Shown here: positions 47,938-58,100 of the stretch, one piece after another
How the letters are laid out: the number at the start of each line of letters is the position of its first letter
Position numbering within the stretch: position 1 is the stretch's first letter
Program-made: the position numbers and the translations under genes
DNA from: Ehretia macrophylla
Lineage: Eukaryota; Streptophyta; Magnoliopsida; Boraginales; Ehretiaceae
NCBI GenBank assembly: GCA_037974665.1
Contig: CM075775.1
Location: 68,682,945 to 68,746,944, forward strand
DNA: 64,000 nt
Reading direction: 5' to 3'
The notes under the pieces: model-generated
What the model saw: only the letters and a program-made list of their open reading frames with translations
Told to the model about the DNA's origin: nothing
Database searches by the model: none

Positions 47938-48057
47938 GGGTGCGATCATACCAGCACTAATGTACCGGATACCATCAGAAATTCGAAGTTAAGCATGCTT
48001 GGGCGAGAGTAGTACTAGGATGGGTGACCCCCTGGGAAGGCCTCGTGGTGCTCCCAT
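47938..48057 (+). rRNA. 5S rRNA: 5S rRNA gene copy 66 (3' end degenerate)
   Basis: Changes: C26T, C34A, C44A, C46T, G58A, T103G, T111G, A115T. The 3' end reads GTGCTCCCAT, so the terminal stem is weak. It is the last complete copy before the retrotransposon. Confidence 0.89.
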
Positions 48058-48245
48058 TTTTCAATTTTTTTTTGCCCTGGTTAGGGTTGCCAAGATACTT
48101 CATCCACCAAATTTCTATTCCTGAATTCTATGGAACATTGGGCAAGACAACTTCGCTTCACGTAGAGGCTGGGCCCGCAAACTGAGGGCGTAGGGTTTGT
48201 GACCAGGTCTCCGTCGCTCCAGTGCCCATAACTTTTGATCCGTAA

Positions 48246-48289
48246 GGAGTTACGCGGCGCACAGCATGGAGTTACGCGGCGCACAGCAT
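48246..48289 (+). repeat. 22-bp tandem duplication in spacer
   Basis: The spacer segment from GGAGTTACGC to GCACAGCAT occurs twice in direct succession (48246-48267 and 48268-48289). It accounts for the 699-bp length of this unit and is found nowhere else in the window. Confidence 0.95.
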
Positions 48290-48636
48290 ACCGTTGCAAA
48301 GCTCTCTGAGACCATTACGACGGGGGCAGCTAGCATGCTCGTGTGCCCATTTTTGTAGCCTAAAATCGAACGTTTTCATTAGTTTCAGTCCACTTTTCTT
48401 CTTTTGCTCTATTTTTCTGTCCCGGATTGTACGTCGTGAGCTGTTAAAAGGACGACAACCTGACTCACGGGACATCAGAGGGCCCTACAACGTGTCGATA
48501 TCACGTCTTGCGAGGATGCTGCGTTGTTGAAGCCTATAGGTTGTCGTTAAGCCCATTGGGCCTTTTGAATGGGCCATCTTTCTAGGCTGGCACTGTGAAC
48601 CGTTAACACATATAGGAATTGTGCCCTCAACATGAC

Positions 48637-48651
48637 GGGTGTGATCATACC
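48637..48651 (+). pseudogene. 5S rRNA: 5S rRNA copy 67, 5' fragment (split by retrotransposon)
   Basis: GGGTGTGATCATACC is gene positions 1-15, with C6T. It runs directly into LTR sequence AACCCGGCC. The matching 3' piece is at 58766-58799; positions 16-86 are missing from both. Confidence 0.93.
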
Positions 48652-50393
48652 AACCCGGCCTATAAAGGTTAGACTAGGGTGTGATCTAAACATTCAAGTC
48701 ATTACACCGTCTTCATCATTCTAGGAGGTTTAACACTTAACGTTTTATTCTAGACTTCAAAATTTTTTCAAAAATCCGGCAGCATAATGGCTGTAATTGG
48801 GCTCTTTGTTTTGACCTAAATTTTATAACAGCCTCAAAATTTACCATCTCAATTTCAATTCCAGCTAAGATTACTATTATTCCATCAATTGAATTGCCTA
48901 TTGGTTAACTCGACGTCCCGTTTGATTTATAACCTAGCATGATTCTATGTCTCGTTTGTCCATTTATTCTCATTTCAAAATATACCTGTTGATCTTGGCT
49001 TATTAGCGAGTACCTGTTGAGATTGGATAAGTTCATTTACCTATTCCTTAACTAAGCATCATACCCTGTGATAGATACTAGCGGTAGTAAAAGCAAAACG
49101 ATCATAGTAGTATCATGTCATGTATCAGTTTACTTAAAATAAGTACAAACCAAAATTAGACCCCAAATTACAACGGGGGTCTTTTACATCACAAGCAACA
49201 AACAACATAAGGGAAATAGTCTTCAAGCAGCAAAATGTACACAAGTAGTCATGTTTAAGCAAAACGACAATAACAGGCAATCCCTCCAGGGGTTCATCAT
49301 TACGTACATTATCTTCGGGTTCCTGTACCTATTCTTCTTCACCTGAGATGATAAAAGAGGATGAGTCCTTATGAACTCAGCGAGGGGGAACGAGAAATAA
49401 GTTTTGAAACTCATTTTCCGGTTCAATTTATGAAAACCCTTTTTTCAAACATGAATACAACAGAAATACAAGTACAGAAATACAAATACAGAAGCAGGAA
49501 TACCGGTTTTTCCTCCCTGAGGTTCTCTAGGATCCAAGCGGGAGTACTTATACACATAATAAAAAGGATACGGTGAGCTTTTGCTCTCAGATCAGATCCA
49601 GGATCAGTTGTTGCGGCCGACTTCAAATCATCCCCCAAACACACCAGGTGGGTGTGAAAGGGAGAGAGGGAAAAGATTGAGGAAAATGAGTGGAAATGAA
49701 AAGAAGACAAGCCTTGTAACTTGGTGATGCAAGCTCGGCCTTGGGCAGCCAGCAATCTGAATTTTTGTGTCTTCAAGATAGAATTTTAAATGTTTAGCAT
49801 GGGCTTCAAGCTTTTGGTCGACCAAGGTGTGCAAATGTGAGGGTTTTTGATCATTTCTTTTATGCCTTTTGGTGTCATAGTTTGTCTAGCATGCATATTT
49901 AATTGTGTTGTTCAAATTTCTTGCTCAAAACATGGTGTGGTCGGCTATGACATGTGCAAAATTCTGATTTCTTGTCATCTTTTGGGTGTTAATTGTTGTG
50001 TGTTGAAAATGCAAAAAGAACAAGGAATAAAGAATAAGGAATGTCTAGTGTTTGGTGCATTTTTTGTCTTCTAGTGAATGGAATTTGGATTATTATATTG
50101 TTAGTGGATTTTGTAGGATTGTTTAATAGTCTAGTGCTTTGTGTAAGATACTTTCTCGGTTAACGTGAAGGAATGCTTTCCTAGGTCTAAGGCACGCACT
50201 ACGAGGTAGGACACGAACTACGAGACGAACGCACGTTTTTCAAGTAAATGCACGTAACCCTATATGAATGCACGAAATTCAATGCAAGGCACACAAGACT
50301 AAATACAATCCTCAAACCTAGGTCATGGCACGCAAATCTAGGTTAGGGCATGCAAAACGAGGTATCGCACGCAATTCGGGGTCAAGCCTCACA
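48652..50393 (-). repeat. 3' LTR, internally deleted and end-truncated
   Basis: Read on the - strand it starts TGTGAGGCTTGACC at 50393 and lacks its last ~10 bases (GTGACA and part of GGGGC) at the 48652 end. Compared with the 5' LTR it lacks about 1.84 kb; the join is near 49655, where GGTGGGTGT meets GAAAGGGAGAGAG. The shared parts are nearly identical to the 5' LTR. It holds about ten ~20-bp U3 monomers (50160-50390) and a TATA-like TATTAAAC (50121-50128). No gene is supported. Confidence 0.92.
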
Positions 50394-50406
50394 TCCTCCC
50401 CTCCTT
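50394..50406 (-). other. Polypurine tract
   Basis: AAGGAGGGGAGGA on the - strand lies directly against the start of the 3' LTR (TGTGAGG). This is the standard position of the plus-strand primer of LTR retrotransposons. Confidence 0.92.
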
Positions 50407-50427
50407 AAAAGAATTTCGTCCCGAAAT

Positions 50428-51027
50428 TCAATATTTACCTTGAAATAAGGCTGGATACTGCTGCTCCATTTGGTCTCGCCTTTCCCACGTTGCTGCTTCG
50501 AGTCCATGATGATCCCACAGCACTTTCACCATAGGTATAGTTCTGTTGCACAACTCCCGATCCTGCTGGTCTAGGATCCGAATGGGCTTCTCCTCGTAAG
50601 ACAAGTTTTCCCGAAGCTGCAATGGCTCTGGCTCCAAGATATGCGACGGGTCAGGATGGTACTTCTGCATCATCGAAACATGAAAGACGTCGTGAATATT
50701 GGAGAGGTTCTGGGGTAGTGCTAGGCGATACGCCAACTTGCCAACCTTCTCAACTATCTCAAATGGTCCTACAAATCTCGGGCTCAACTTTCCACCCTTG
50801 CCATGTTTAATCAGTCCCCTCCGAGGTGATATCTTCAAGAACACCTTGTCGTCAACCTCAAACTCGAGACTTCGTCTCCGTCAGTCTGCATAACTCTTCT
50901 GCCTGCTCTGGGCGGTAAGCATCCGTTTTTGGATGAGGTGGATGTTATCAACAGTCTTCATCAGTTCAGGTAAAAGGGTCGGGTCGAAAGTCTTCATCTC
51001 ACCTACTTCATCCCAGTAAATTGGTGA
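50428..51027 (-). pseudogene. Integrase C-terminal domain and chromodomain
   Basis: Codons 1308-1506. The first part (YWDEVGE, then a helix ending QKSYAD) precedes a TGA at 50881-50883. After it come a GPFEIVEKVG segment typical of the gypsy integrase C-terminal (GPY/F) module and, at about codons 1446-1505, a chromodomain-like fold with LSYEEKP, KVLWDHHG and ATWERRDQM. In chromoviruses this domain tethers integration to particular chromatin. The end (FQGKY) is immediately before the polypurine tract region. Confidence 0.9.
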
Positions 51028-51498
51028 TCAACATTTCCGTCCATACAACGCCTCAAACGGTGCCATCCCGATAGTGGCCTGGTAACTGTTGTTGTAGGCG
51101 AACTCCGCTAGATATAGATATTTCTCCCAACCTTTCCCGAAGTCTAAAATACATGCCCTCAGCATATCTTCCAAAATCTGAATAGTCCTCTCCGATTGAC
51201 CGTCCGTCTGAGGGTGATAAGCCGTGCTAAAACTCAATTTCGTCTCCAAAGCTTCCTGCAATCTCTTCCAAAATCGGGAAGTAAAATGAGGATCCCTATC
51301 CGATACAATACTCACAGGCATCCTGTGCAATCTTACAATCTCTGCCACATACATAACTCCCAATTTCTCAGGACTATCCTCCTTGTTTATTGGTAAAAAG
51401 TGCGCCGACTTAGTCAATCTATCCACTATAACCCAAATGGCGTCACGACCCTTTCGTGATTTAGGCAGGTCCATAACAAAATCCATAGTTATATGTTC
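51028..51498 (-). pseudogene. Integrase catalytic core
   Basis: Codons 1151-1306, ending in a TGA at 51028-51030. The three catalytic acidic residues are recognisable: Asp in WVIVDRLTKSAHF, Asp in SDRDPHFTSRFW, and Glu in DGQSERTIQILED. Two TAG codons stand just upstream (51505-51507, 51499-51501), three bases apart. Integrase joins the cDNA to the target DNA; here the active site is intact but cannot be translated as one product. Confidence 0.93.
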
Positions 51499-51504
51499 CT
51501 ATTT

Positions 51505-52410
51505 CTATTGAGGAATCTCCAACGGCTGAAGTAAGCCTGCGGGTCGTTGATGTTCTGCTTTGACTCTCTGGCAAGTCAAACACCGTGCTACAAACTCCGC
51601 AATTTCTCTTTTCATGTTATTCCACCAATAGTGTTGCTTCAAATCCCGGTACATCTTTGTTCCACCGGGGTGAATAGTGTATCTTGAATTATGGGCTTCT
51701 TCAAGAATCTTTTTTTTCAGCTCTGGGTCATTGGGAACACAAACCTGGTTCCTAAACTTCCAAATACCATCATCATGAAACTTGAAATCTGTGTTGCTTT
51801 CCTTAATCTTTTGAAATTTCTGGTCCTTCTGTTGAGCCTCTCGTAACTCAGATAATAAAGTCGATTGAACTTGGGTAATGGCAAAAAGTAACCCCTTCTG
51901 AGTCAATTGTGGTTTCCATAGAAACGCTTCCTCCAACAACTCCTGCACCTTGACTTCTAGTTTCGCCATGCTTGCTTTTTTGCTTAAGGCATCTGCAACT
52001 ACGTTCGCCTTACCAGGCACATAATTAATTGAGCAGTTATAATCATCCAAAAGCTCCATCCACCGCCTTTGCCTCATATTCGACTCCTTTTGAGAGAACA
52101 AGTATTTCAAGCTCTTATGATCAGTAAATACTTCAAACTTGTTACCCCACAGATAATGCCTCCATTTCTTGAGTGCAAACACAATCGCCGCTAACTCCAA
52201 ATCATGTGTCGGGTAATTCATCTCATACGGCTTTGGTTTCCTAGAGGCATAAGCAATCACTCTTCCATTTTGCATCAATACACATCCCAAACCATCTTTC
52301 GAAGCATCGCTATAGATTACAAAACCTTGACTCCCTTTAGGCAATGCAAGAACTAGTGCAGTAGTCAATCTCTTCTTCAACTCTTGGAAGCTGTTCTCAC
52401 ACTTATCATC
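51505..52410 (-). pseudogene. RNase H and integrase zinc-binding domain
   Basis: Codons 847-1147. RNase H occupies about codons 875-985: Asp in IYSDASKDG, Glu in THDLELAAI, Asp in [10 protein letters not shown] and Asp in VVADALSKK are the expected catalytic set. The HHCC integrase domain follows near codons 1080-1130, with His in [15 protein letters not shown] and the Cys pair in [15 protein letters not shown] at 52411-52413 cuts it off from the RT. Confidence 0.93.
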
Positions 52411-53766
52411 CTACACGAACTTGGTTTTCTTTTGAGTGAGCTTTGTAAGCGGTCCTGCAATCTTAGAGAAATCCTTCACAAACCTCCGATAATAGCCGGC
52501 TAGACCAAGAAAACTCCGGACTTCCGTAACATTTTCCGGCTTCTTCCAAGACATCACTGCATCGATCTTTGCTGGATCTACCGCTATTCCCTCTTGGGAT
52601 ATGATATGCCCCAAAAATGCAATCTGCTGCAACCAGAATTCACATTTGCTAAACTTTGCATACAATCGATGCTCTCGAAGTTTCTGCAGTACCAACCGCA
52701 GATGTTGCTCATGCTCCGACTCTGATTTCGAGTATACCAAAATATCATCAATGAAGATCACCACAAATTGGTCCAAGTAGGGTTGAAACACCCTATGCAT
52801 CAAATCCATAAAAGCTGCAGGGGCATTAGTTAGTCCAAAAGGCATCACCACATATTCATAGTGCCCATATCTCGTCCTGAAAGCCGTTTTAGGCACATCT
52901 TCCTTCTTGATCCGCAACTGATAATACCCTTGTCTTAAGTCGAGTTTCGAATACACTTTGGCTCCTTGCAGTTGATCAAATAACTCGTCGATCAGGGGAA
53001 GTGGGTATTTATTCTTGACAGTCACTTGGTTCAAACCTCGATAGTCAATGCATAGCCTTAACGTTCCGTCTTTCTTCTTAACAAATAGCACGGGCGCACC
53101 CCACGGTGAAGAACTCGGTTGTACAAATCCCTTCTTCAGCAATCCTTGCAATTGGTCCTTTAATTCTTGTAGCTCAGCCGGTGCCATACGATAGGGAGCT
53201 TTTGATATCGGCTGGGTTCCAAGTAGCAACTCTATAACAAACTCGATCTCCCGATTTGGGGGTAAACCGGGTAACTCTTCTGGGAATACATCTACGTAGT
53301 CTTTGATCACAGACATCTCCTCCAACTTAGCTTTATCCGACGGCTTGTTGATAAGGTAAGCCATGTATCCGCTGCATCCTTTCCTCAAGGACTTCACTGC
53401 TTTCGTAGATGAGATGATGGAACTCCCGGTGAAATCTCTTCGGCCCAAAACCTCCAGTATCGGTTGATCAGGTACCCTGAACGTTATAATCTTTGCCCGG
53501 CAATCCAGTTGGACATGATGTTTTGCCAGCCAATCCATCCCTAAAATGACCTCGTAGTCTCGAAAAGGTAATACAATAAGATTGGTCGAGAATTCCCTAT
53601 CCTTAATTTGGATTCTACATGCTTTACAAGCTGAACTAGTTACGAGTTTAGAACCCATAGGAGTACCAACTTCTACCTCAAATGGCAAACATACAACTTT
53701 CAATTTCACACGTTCCACACATAAGGGAGTAATAAATGAATGAGTAGCACCCGGATCAATTAACAC
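52411..53766 (-). pseudogene. Protease and reverse transcriptase
   Basis: Codons 395-845 with TAG at 846. The aspartic protease begins with [10 protein letters not shown] (Asp at codon 398; DPG rather than the commoner D-S/T-G). The RT includes [43 protein letters not shown] and the catalytic FIDD at codons 732-735, followed by FLGHIIS and the [13 protein letters not shown] connection. This is the longest open stretch of the element. Copying RNA into cDNA in virus-like particles is the role in the family. Confidence 0.95.
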
Positions 53767-53847
53767 CTTAACAGGTTGATTCAGTATGAAGAATGTACCT
53801 TCAACAACAGCGGTCTCATCTGGAATCTCCTCGCACTCGATAGCTTA

Positions 53848-54369
53848 GGCTCGTGCCTGGACTCTAGGAACTGGAGTCTTGCCTCTACCGGCTGGTTTAC
53901 CCTGATTCTGCCCTGCCTGACGTTTAGGGCAATCTTTGATCTGGTGCTGATCACTGCCGTACCTCATACATCGTCCCAACTTCCTCCAACACTGGGCCTC
54001 GGTATGCCCCTTCCTGTCACAATATGAGCAGCTGACGGACTGAGTAGCAGGTGAACTACCTGTGGATCCACGGGCAGAAGAGGCTGATGGCGCTTTCGTC
54101 GGGCCACGGTTATTCCCTGACTTGCTCTGGCTCTGGTCCTGGTTACGACCCTGACTCTGGAATTTCCTCTGTTGACCTGGAGGCTGGTATGGTTTCTTGT
54201 TTGGTTGACTCGAACTGGCTCCATCTAGTTTCCTCTTCTCAACTCGAGAGGCAGCAGCAAAGAGAGCAGAATAAGTATCGAAGTCATGAGAAGCTAACTA
54301 GTCCTGAATCTCTCGCCTCACACCAACAGTGAATTTCCACATTTTTGCCTCCGGAGTACAAACCATACA
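53848..54369 (-). pseudogene. gag C-terminal part with zinc knuckles
   Basis: Codons 194-367, lying between stop codon 193 and the TAA at 53845-53847, with a further TAG at 54298-54300. A Gln/Ser/Arg-rich linker leads to a CX2CX4HX4C zinc knuckle at 53989-54030 (codons 307-320). A second knuckle starts at codon 327 but its second Cys is Tyr (codon TAC, 53959-53961), another G-to-A change. These motifs bind the RNA genome in the family. Confidence 0.88.
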
Positions 54370-54948
54370 CTAAGCATAACGGGACAGTCGGTCAAAACGA
54401 GCCTCGTAGTGGGCCACCGTCATATTACCCTGGGTCAAATGCATGAACTCCTTGATCCGCCTCTGCCTGGAAACTGCAGGTACATATTTCTCCTTAAACG
54501 CCTTAACGAAATTACCCCACAAGCGAGGTGTCTGATTAGTCTCCCACAGTGCCTCTATAGTGTGCCACCAATGCTCGACATCCCCATGCAACAGAAATAC
54601 AACAAACTCCACTTTCTCTTCATCTGTATAATCAAGTGGCCTGAAGATCTTCTCAATCTCGGATAGCCAAGCCTCTGCTTTCTCATCATCAGCTTCCCCG
54701 TAAAATTTAGACGGGCGAAAGTCAAGGAATTCCTTCATTCTGCTATGTCTCCCATGGTTACCCTCATTCCTGTTGTTGATGTTGTTGTTGGCCTCACGAG
54801 CATCATGGCGCTCCATTACACGTGATACACGATCCATGGCAGTTGCCATCATATTAAACATAGCTATACCGGGATTAGTCTGATAAGCATCCCCGGTCTC
54901 TTGAGGTTCACCGCACCTATTAGTAGTATGGGTACTAGGGCCAGCCAT
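54370..54948 (-). pseudogene. gag N-terminal (capsid) part
   Basis: Codons 1-192 with TAG at 193. The start is the ATG at 54948, the first in frame after the leader. From about codon 70 it has the retrotransposon gag fold: a FRPSKFYG segment, AWLSEIEKIF, EEKVEFVVFLL, VEHWWHTI, and FKEKYVPAVSRQRRIKEF followed by MTVAHYEARF. Those are the usual landmarks of plant Tekay-type capsid domains. Confidence 0.92.
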
Positions 54949-55177
54949 CTATAGGCACAATTTATTGAAAAATGTGACAATTAAGAATCTAAGGCATATG
55001 ATATGCAACATAATATAGGTACAATTCTAAAACACTTAAGGCATATAAGTCACTTAAGCACATAGAACATAGAAGGCACATTTAACACATAACAAGTCAT
55101 TATCTTAGGGCTCTACCCACGGTCCGAGAGTTAAACCCGGCTTAAGCAATCTAAGTTCTGATACCATTCTTCTAAGG
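54949..55177 (-). other. Retrotransposon 5' leader
   Basis: The 229 bp between the 5' LTR and the gag ATG. It is A/T-rich and holds the primer-binding site near the LTR. I see no other feature in it. Confidence 0.85.
55151..55166 (-). other. Primer-binding site (initiator Met tRNA type)
   Basis: TGGTATCAGAACTTAG on the - strand begins 11 bases after the 5' LTR end. TGGTATCAGA matches the complement of the plant initiator Met tRNA 3' end; after that the match weakens. This is the usual primer for Ty3/gypsy elements of this lineage. Confidence 0.85.
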
Positions 55178-58100
55178 TGTCACGCCCCAACCCGGCCTAT
55201 AAAGGTTAGACTAGGGTGTGATCTAAACATTCAAGTCCTTACACCTGCTTCATCATTCTAGGAGGTTTAACACTTAACGTTTTATTCTAGACTTCAAAAT
55301 TTTTCCAGAAATCTGGCAGCATAACGGCTGCAATTGGGCTCTTTGTTTTTTACCTAAATTTTCTAACAGCCTCAAAATTTACCATCTCAATTTCAATTCC
55401 AGCTAAGATTACTATTATTCCATCAATTGAATTGCCTATTGGTTAACTCGACGTCCCGTTTGATTTATAACCTAACATGATACTATGTCTCGTTTGTCCA
55501 TTTATTCTCGTTTCAAAATATACCTGTTGATCTTGGCTAATTAGCGAGTACCTGTTGAGATTGGATAAGTTCATTTACCTATTCCTTAACTAAGCATCAT
55601 AACCTGTGATAGATAATAGCGGTAGTAAAAGCAAAACGATCATAGTAGTGTCATGTCTAGTATCAGTTTACTTAAAATAAGTACAAACCAAAATTAGATC
55701 CCAAATTACAACGGGAGTCTTTTACATCACAAGCAACAAACAACATAAGGGAAATAGTCTTCAAGCAGCAAAAGGTACATAAGTAGTCATGTTCAAGCAA
55801 AACGACAATAACAGGCAATCAATCCAGGGGTTCATCATTAGGTACATTATCCTTGGGTTCCTGTACCTGTTCTTCTTCACCTGAGATGATAAAAGAGGGT
55901 GAGTCCTTATGAACTCAGCGAGGGGGAACGAGAAATAAGTTTTGAAACTCATTTTCCGGTTCAATTTATGAAAACCCCTTTTTCAAACATGAATACAACA
56001 AAAATACAAGTACAGAAATACAAATACAGAAACAGGAATACCGGTCTTTCCTCCCCGAGGTTCTCTAGGATCCAAGCGGGAGTACTTATACACATAATAA
56101 AAATGATAAGGTGAGCTTTTGCTCTCAGATCAGATCCAGGATCAGTTGTTGCGGCCGACTTCAAATCATCCCCCAAACACACCAGGTGGGTGTACTCCGG
56201 ATGTACCCCAAAATCCTACGACCCAACTCTCCGAGGAAGTCTAGCCCCCAAGCGAGAGAGGGAATGGGACCATGGAGGTCACGTTAACACCGGCAAGCCC
56301 GATGCCGCCCGGCGTGCGTGATCACTACCATGCCGACAGGAAAGGTTGCAACCTTGTATGCAATGCACATTTACGACAGGTAATATATATCACAGAAGGA
56401 GGACAACAAAGTAGGTTGCCTCTGGACAGTCATAAGATTGCACATTGACAGATAAACAAGCAGGACACGATAAGACAAGAAATTTCACTTGAAAGGCATA
56501 TAGAGTTATATGGAAATTAAACGGGAAGCCATGTAACACATGTAAAACAGGCCATATAACTCATTAAAAGTCCACGCAATCAAGTGATAAGATTACTCAA
56601 CATGCAGTGATATCAACAAGGGTTCAAATGCGAGAAAAGCTTATTTGTCAACATGCAATGGTGAAGATCACTTTTAAAGTTATAAAACATTTACGGGCAG
56701 CCCACGCAACGTACAGTTTCCTCACAATATCCAATGGTTAACACTTAGCAAGAATACTTAGTCATTAGGGTTTCCATTTCATGCATAATCGTGCGATCAA
56801 ACCCTAAGTCAACTTAACATCATTCCCAAGTCATACATCATTCAATTAATACATCCTCAAGTGCTTAAAACAGTCCACATAATATTCCAACACCACAATT
56901 CCAAGCAACTAGTGCCACAAAAGAGGTTACAATAGTTTCCAAGCACATAGCTAAGTGGAACACTCACTGCAATAGGCTGTTTTCTCACAATCAATCGGAT
57001 AATCAAACAATCTCCAAATTCAGTGAATAAGAGTCAAATTAAAGATTAAGAAGTTAACTAAAATCAGAAACAAGCCTTGCATCAATTGGAGTTCAGAATC
57101 ATTAGTTATAACTGAAACAGTGAGGTAACACAAAACTGTCCAGATTTGCACACTTTTCAGAAAATGACGTTTTTGAGGTCCTTAGAGTCCTTTTTAGCTT
57201 TGGTCTATTTCTGACAAAGTTGTCCATAACTGAAAAATCTAGCAGCACAACAAATTTCATGCATTTTGGACATCATTTATTAAGTCAAATATGGTTCGTT
57301 TCACAAGGTCAGTGCATCTGCCAAAACCTGATTCATTTTTCCAGATTTCCAGATTTGGTCACATTTTAATGATTTGCCATTTTGAGTACCTTAGAGTCAA
57401 AATTAGCTTCGGCCTATTTCTGGGAAAAATATTCAAAACTGTCCAAACTAGTCACCCAAAAATTTTAAAGCATTTTCAACGTCATTTGCCTAGCTAAACT
57501 TACCTCGAACAGACTGGTCAGAAAGCTGTCACATAAATTCGACTTCACCTAGCATCATTTTCAAGCCAAGATCTTGCCATGCATGGTTGTTTAAGCTCAT
57601 GAACGACCACATAACTCAAGTACAGAAGCAAATATACTCATTTATGAACATGCATGTGAAATTTCAAAGAGTTTTCAAAAGCTTTTAACCCTCACCTTTG
57701 CAATCAATCAAAAGATGCACAACAACCTTGTTGAAGCTCAAATCTTCTCCTTTCCTTTGCCTAGCCGAAATCCTACTAGCTTTTCTCTATTTTTCCTAGC
57801 TTAATGATCAATCTCTTAGTGCATGCAAGTAATTAGAACTTGAAGAAAAGAAATGGATGCTTAGTAACTCACCTAGGCCGAAATGAAGCTTCAAATGCAC
57901 ATGCAAGAGTGATTTCGAACTCTAGCTTGTTTGCTTGGGTTTCTCAATGGCTACTCGACTTTGCTCAACCAAGATGTGAAGAAGACAAGCCAAGGAGGTA
58001 GAGAACTCAGCCAAGAACCGAAAATGGAGAGAGAGAATGAAGGGGAGAGAGAGGAAAGATTGAGGAAAATGAGTGGAAATGAAAAGAAGACAAGCCTTGT

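Larger units (their letters stand above)
4336..48651 (+). repeat. 5S rDNA tandem array, main block
   Basis: Head-to-tail units of 676-678 bp, all on the + strand. Each has a 120-nt 5S gene and a spacer of about 557 bp. In order the spacer holds: the T-run; a block around CCCTGGTTAGGGTTGCC; a GGGTTTGTGACCAGG block; CATAACTTTTGATCCG; the near-perfect palindrome AGCTCTCTGAGAGCT; a T/C-rich stretch; TCGTACGTCGTGAGC; GACATCAGAGGGCCCTAC; a GCCCATTGGGCC inverted-repeat block; and the -26 TATA-like promoter. No other gene is seen in any spacer. Units differ as sub-families in spacer and gene. One unit is 317 bp (22084), one 547 bp (43329), one 631 bp (25108), one 659 bp (33185) and one 699 bp (47938). 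Confidence 0.97.
50428..54948 (-). pseudogene. gag-pol polyprotein frame with eight stops
   Basis: One continuous reading frame of 1,506 codons plus the final stop, from ATG at 54948 to the stop at 50428. It would encode the capsid/nucleocapsid protein and the protease, reverse transcriptase, RNase H and integrase of the element. Stops interrupt codons 193, 217, 368, 846, 1148, 1150, 1307 and 1356, yet all segments stay in the same frame, so there is no net frameshift. Each stop is one C-to-T or G-to-A change from a sense codon; the three at 846, 1148 and 1150 sit where related proteins usually have Trp, and 1307 and 1356 where Arg is plausible. This is the pattern of methyl-cytosine decay. 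A single gag-pol frame without a shift is usual for this lineage. Confidence 0.93.

Noticed and set aside
4336..48651. A CRISPR-like or satellite array
   Set aside because: The repeat is a recognised 5S rRNA gene plus a long homologous spacer, not short direct repeats with unique spacers.
49847..50074. 75-residue open frame, nearly repeated at 58220-58456
   Set aside because: The two copies are the same stretch of the two LTRs, read antisense to the element. Identity reflects LTR duplication, not selection on protein.
50428..50844. Host chromodomain protein gene
   Set aside because: It is in frame with, and directly follows, the integrase, and ends just before the polypurine tract. It is the polyprotein's end.
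53964..54224. Separate 86-residue gene on the - strand
   Set aside because: It is an out-of-frame reading over the gag linker and zinc knuckles. The gag-pol frame through the same bases shows the CX2CX4HX4C motif.
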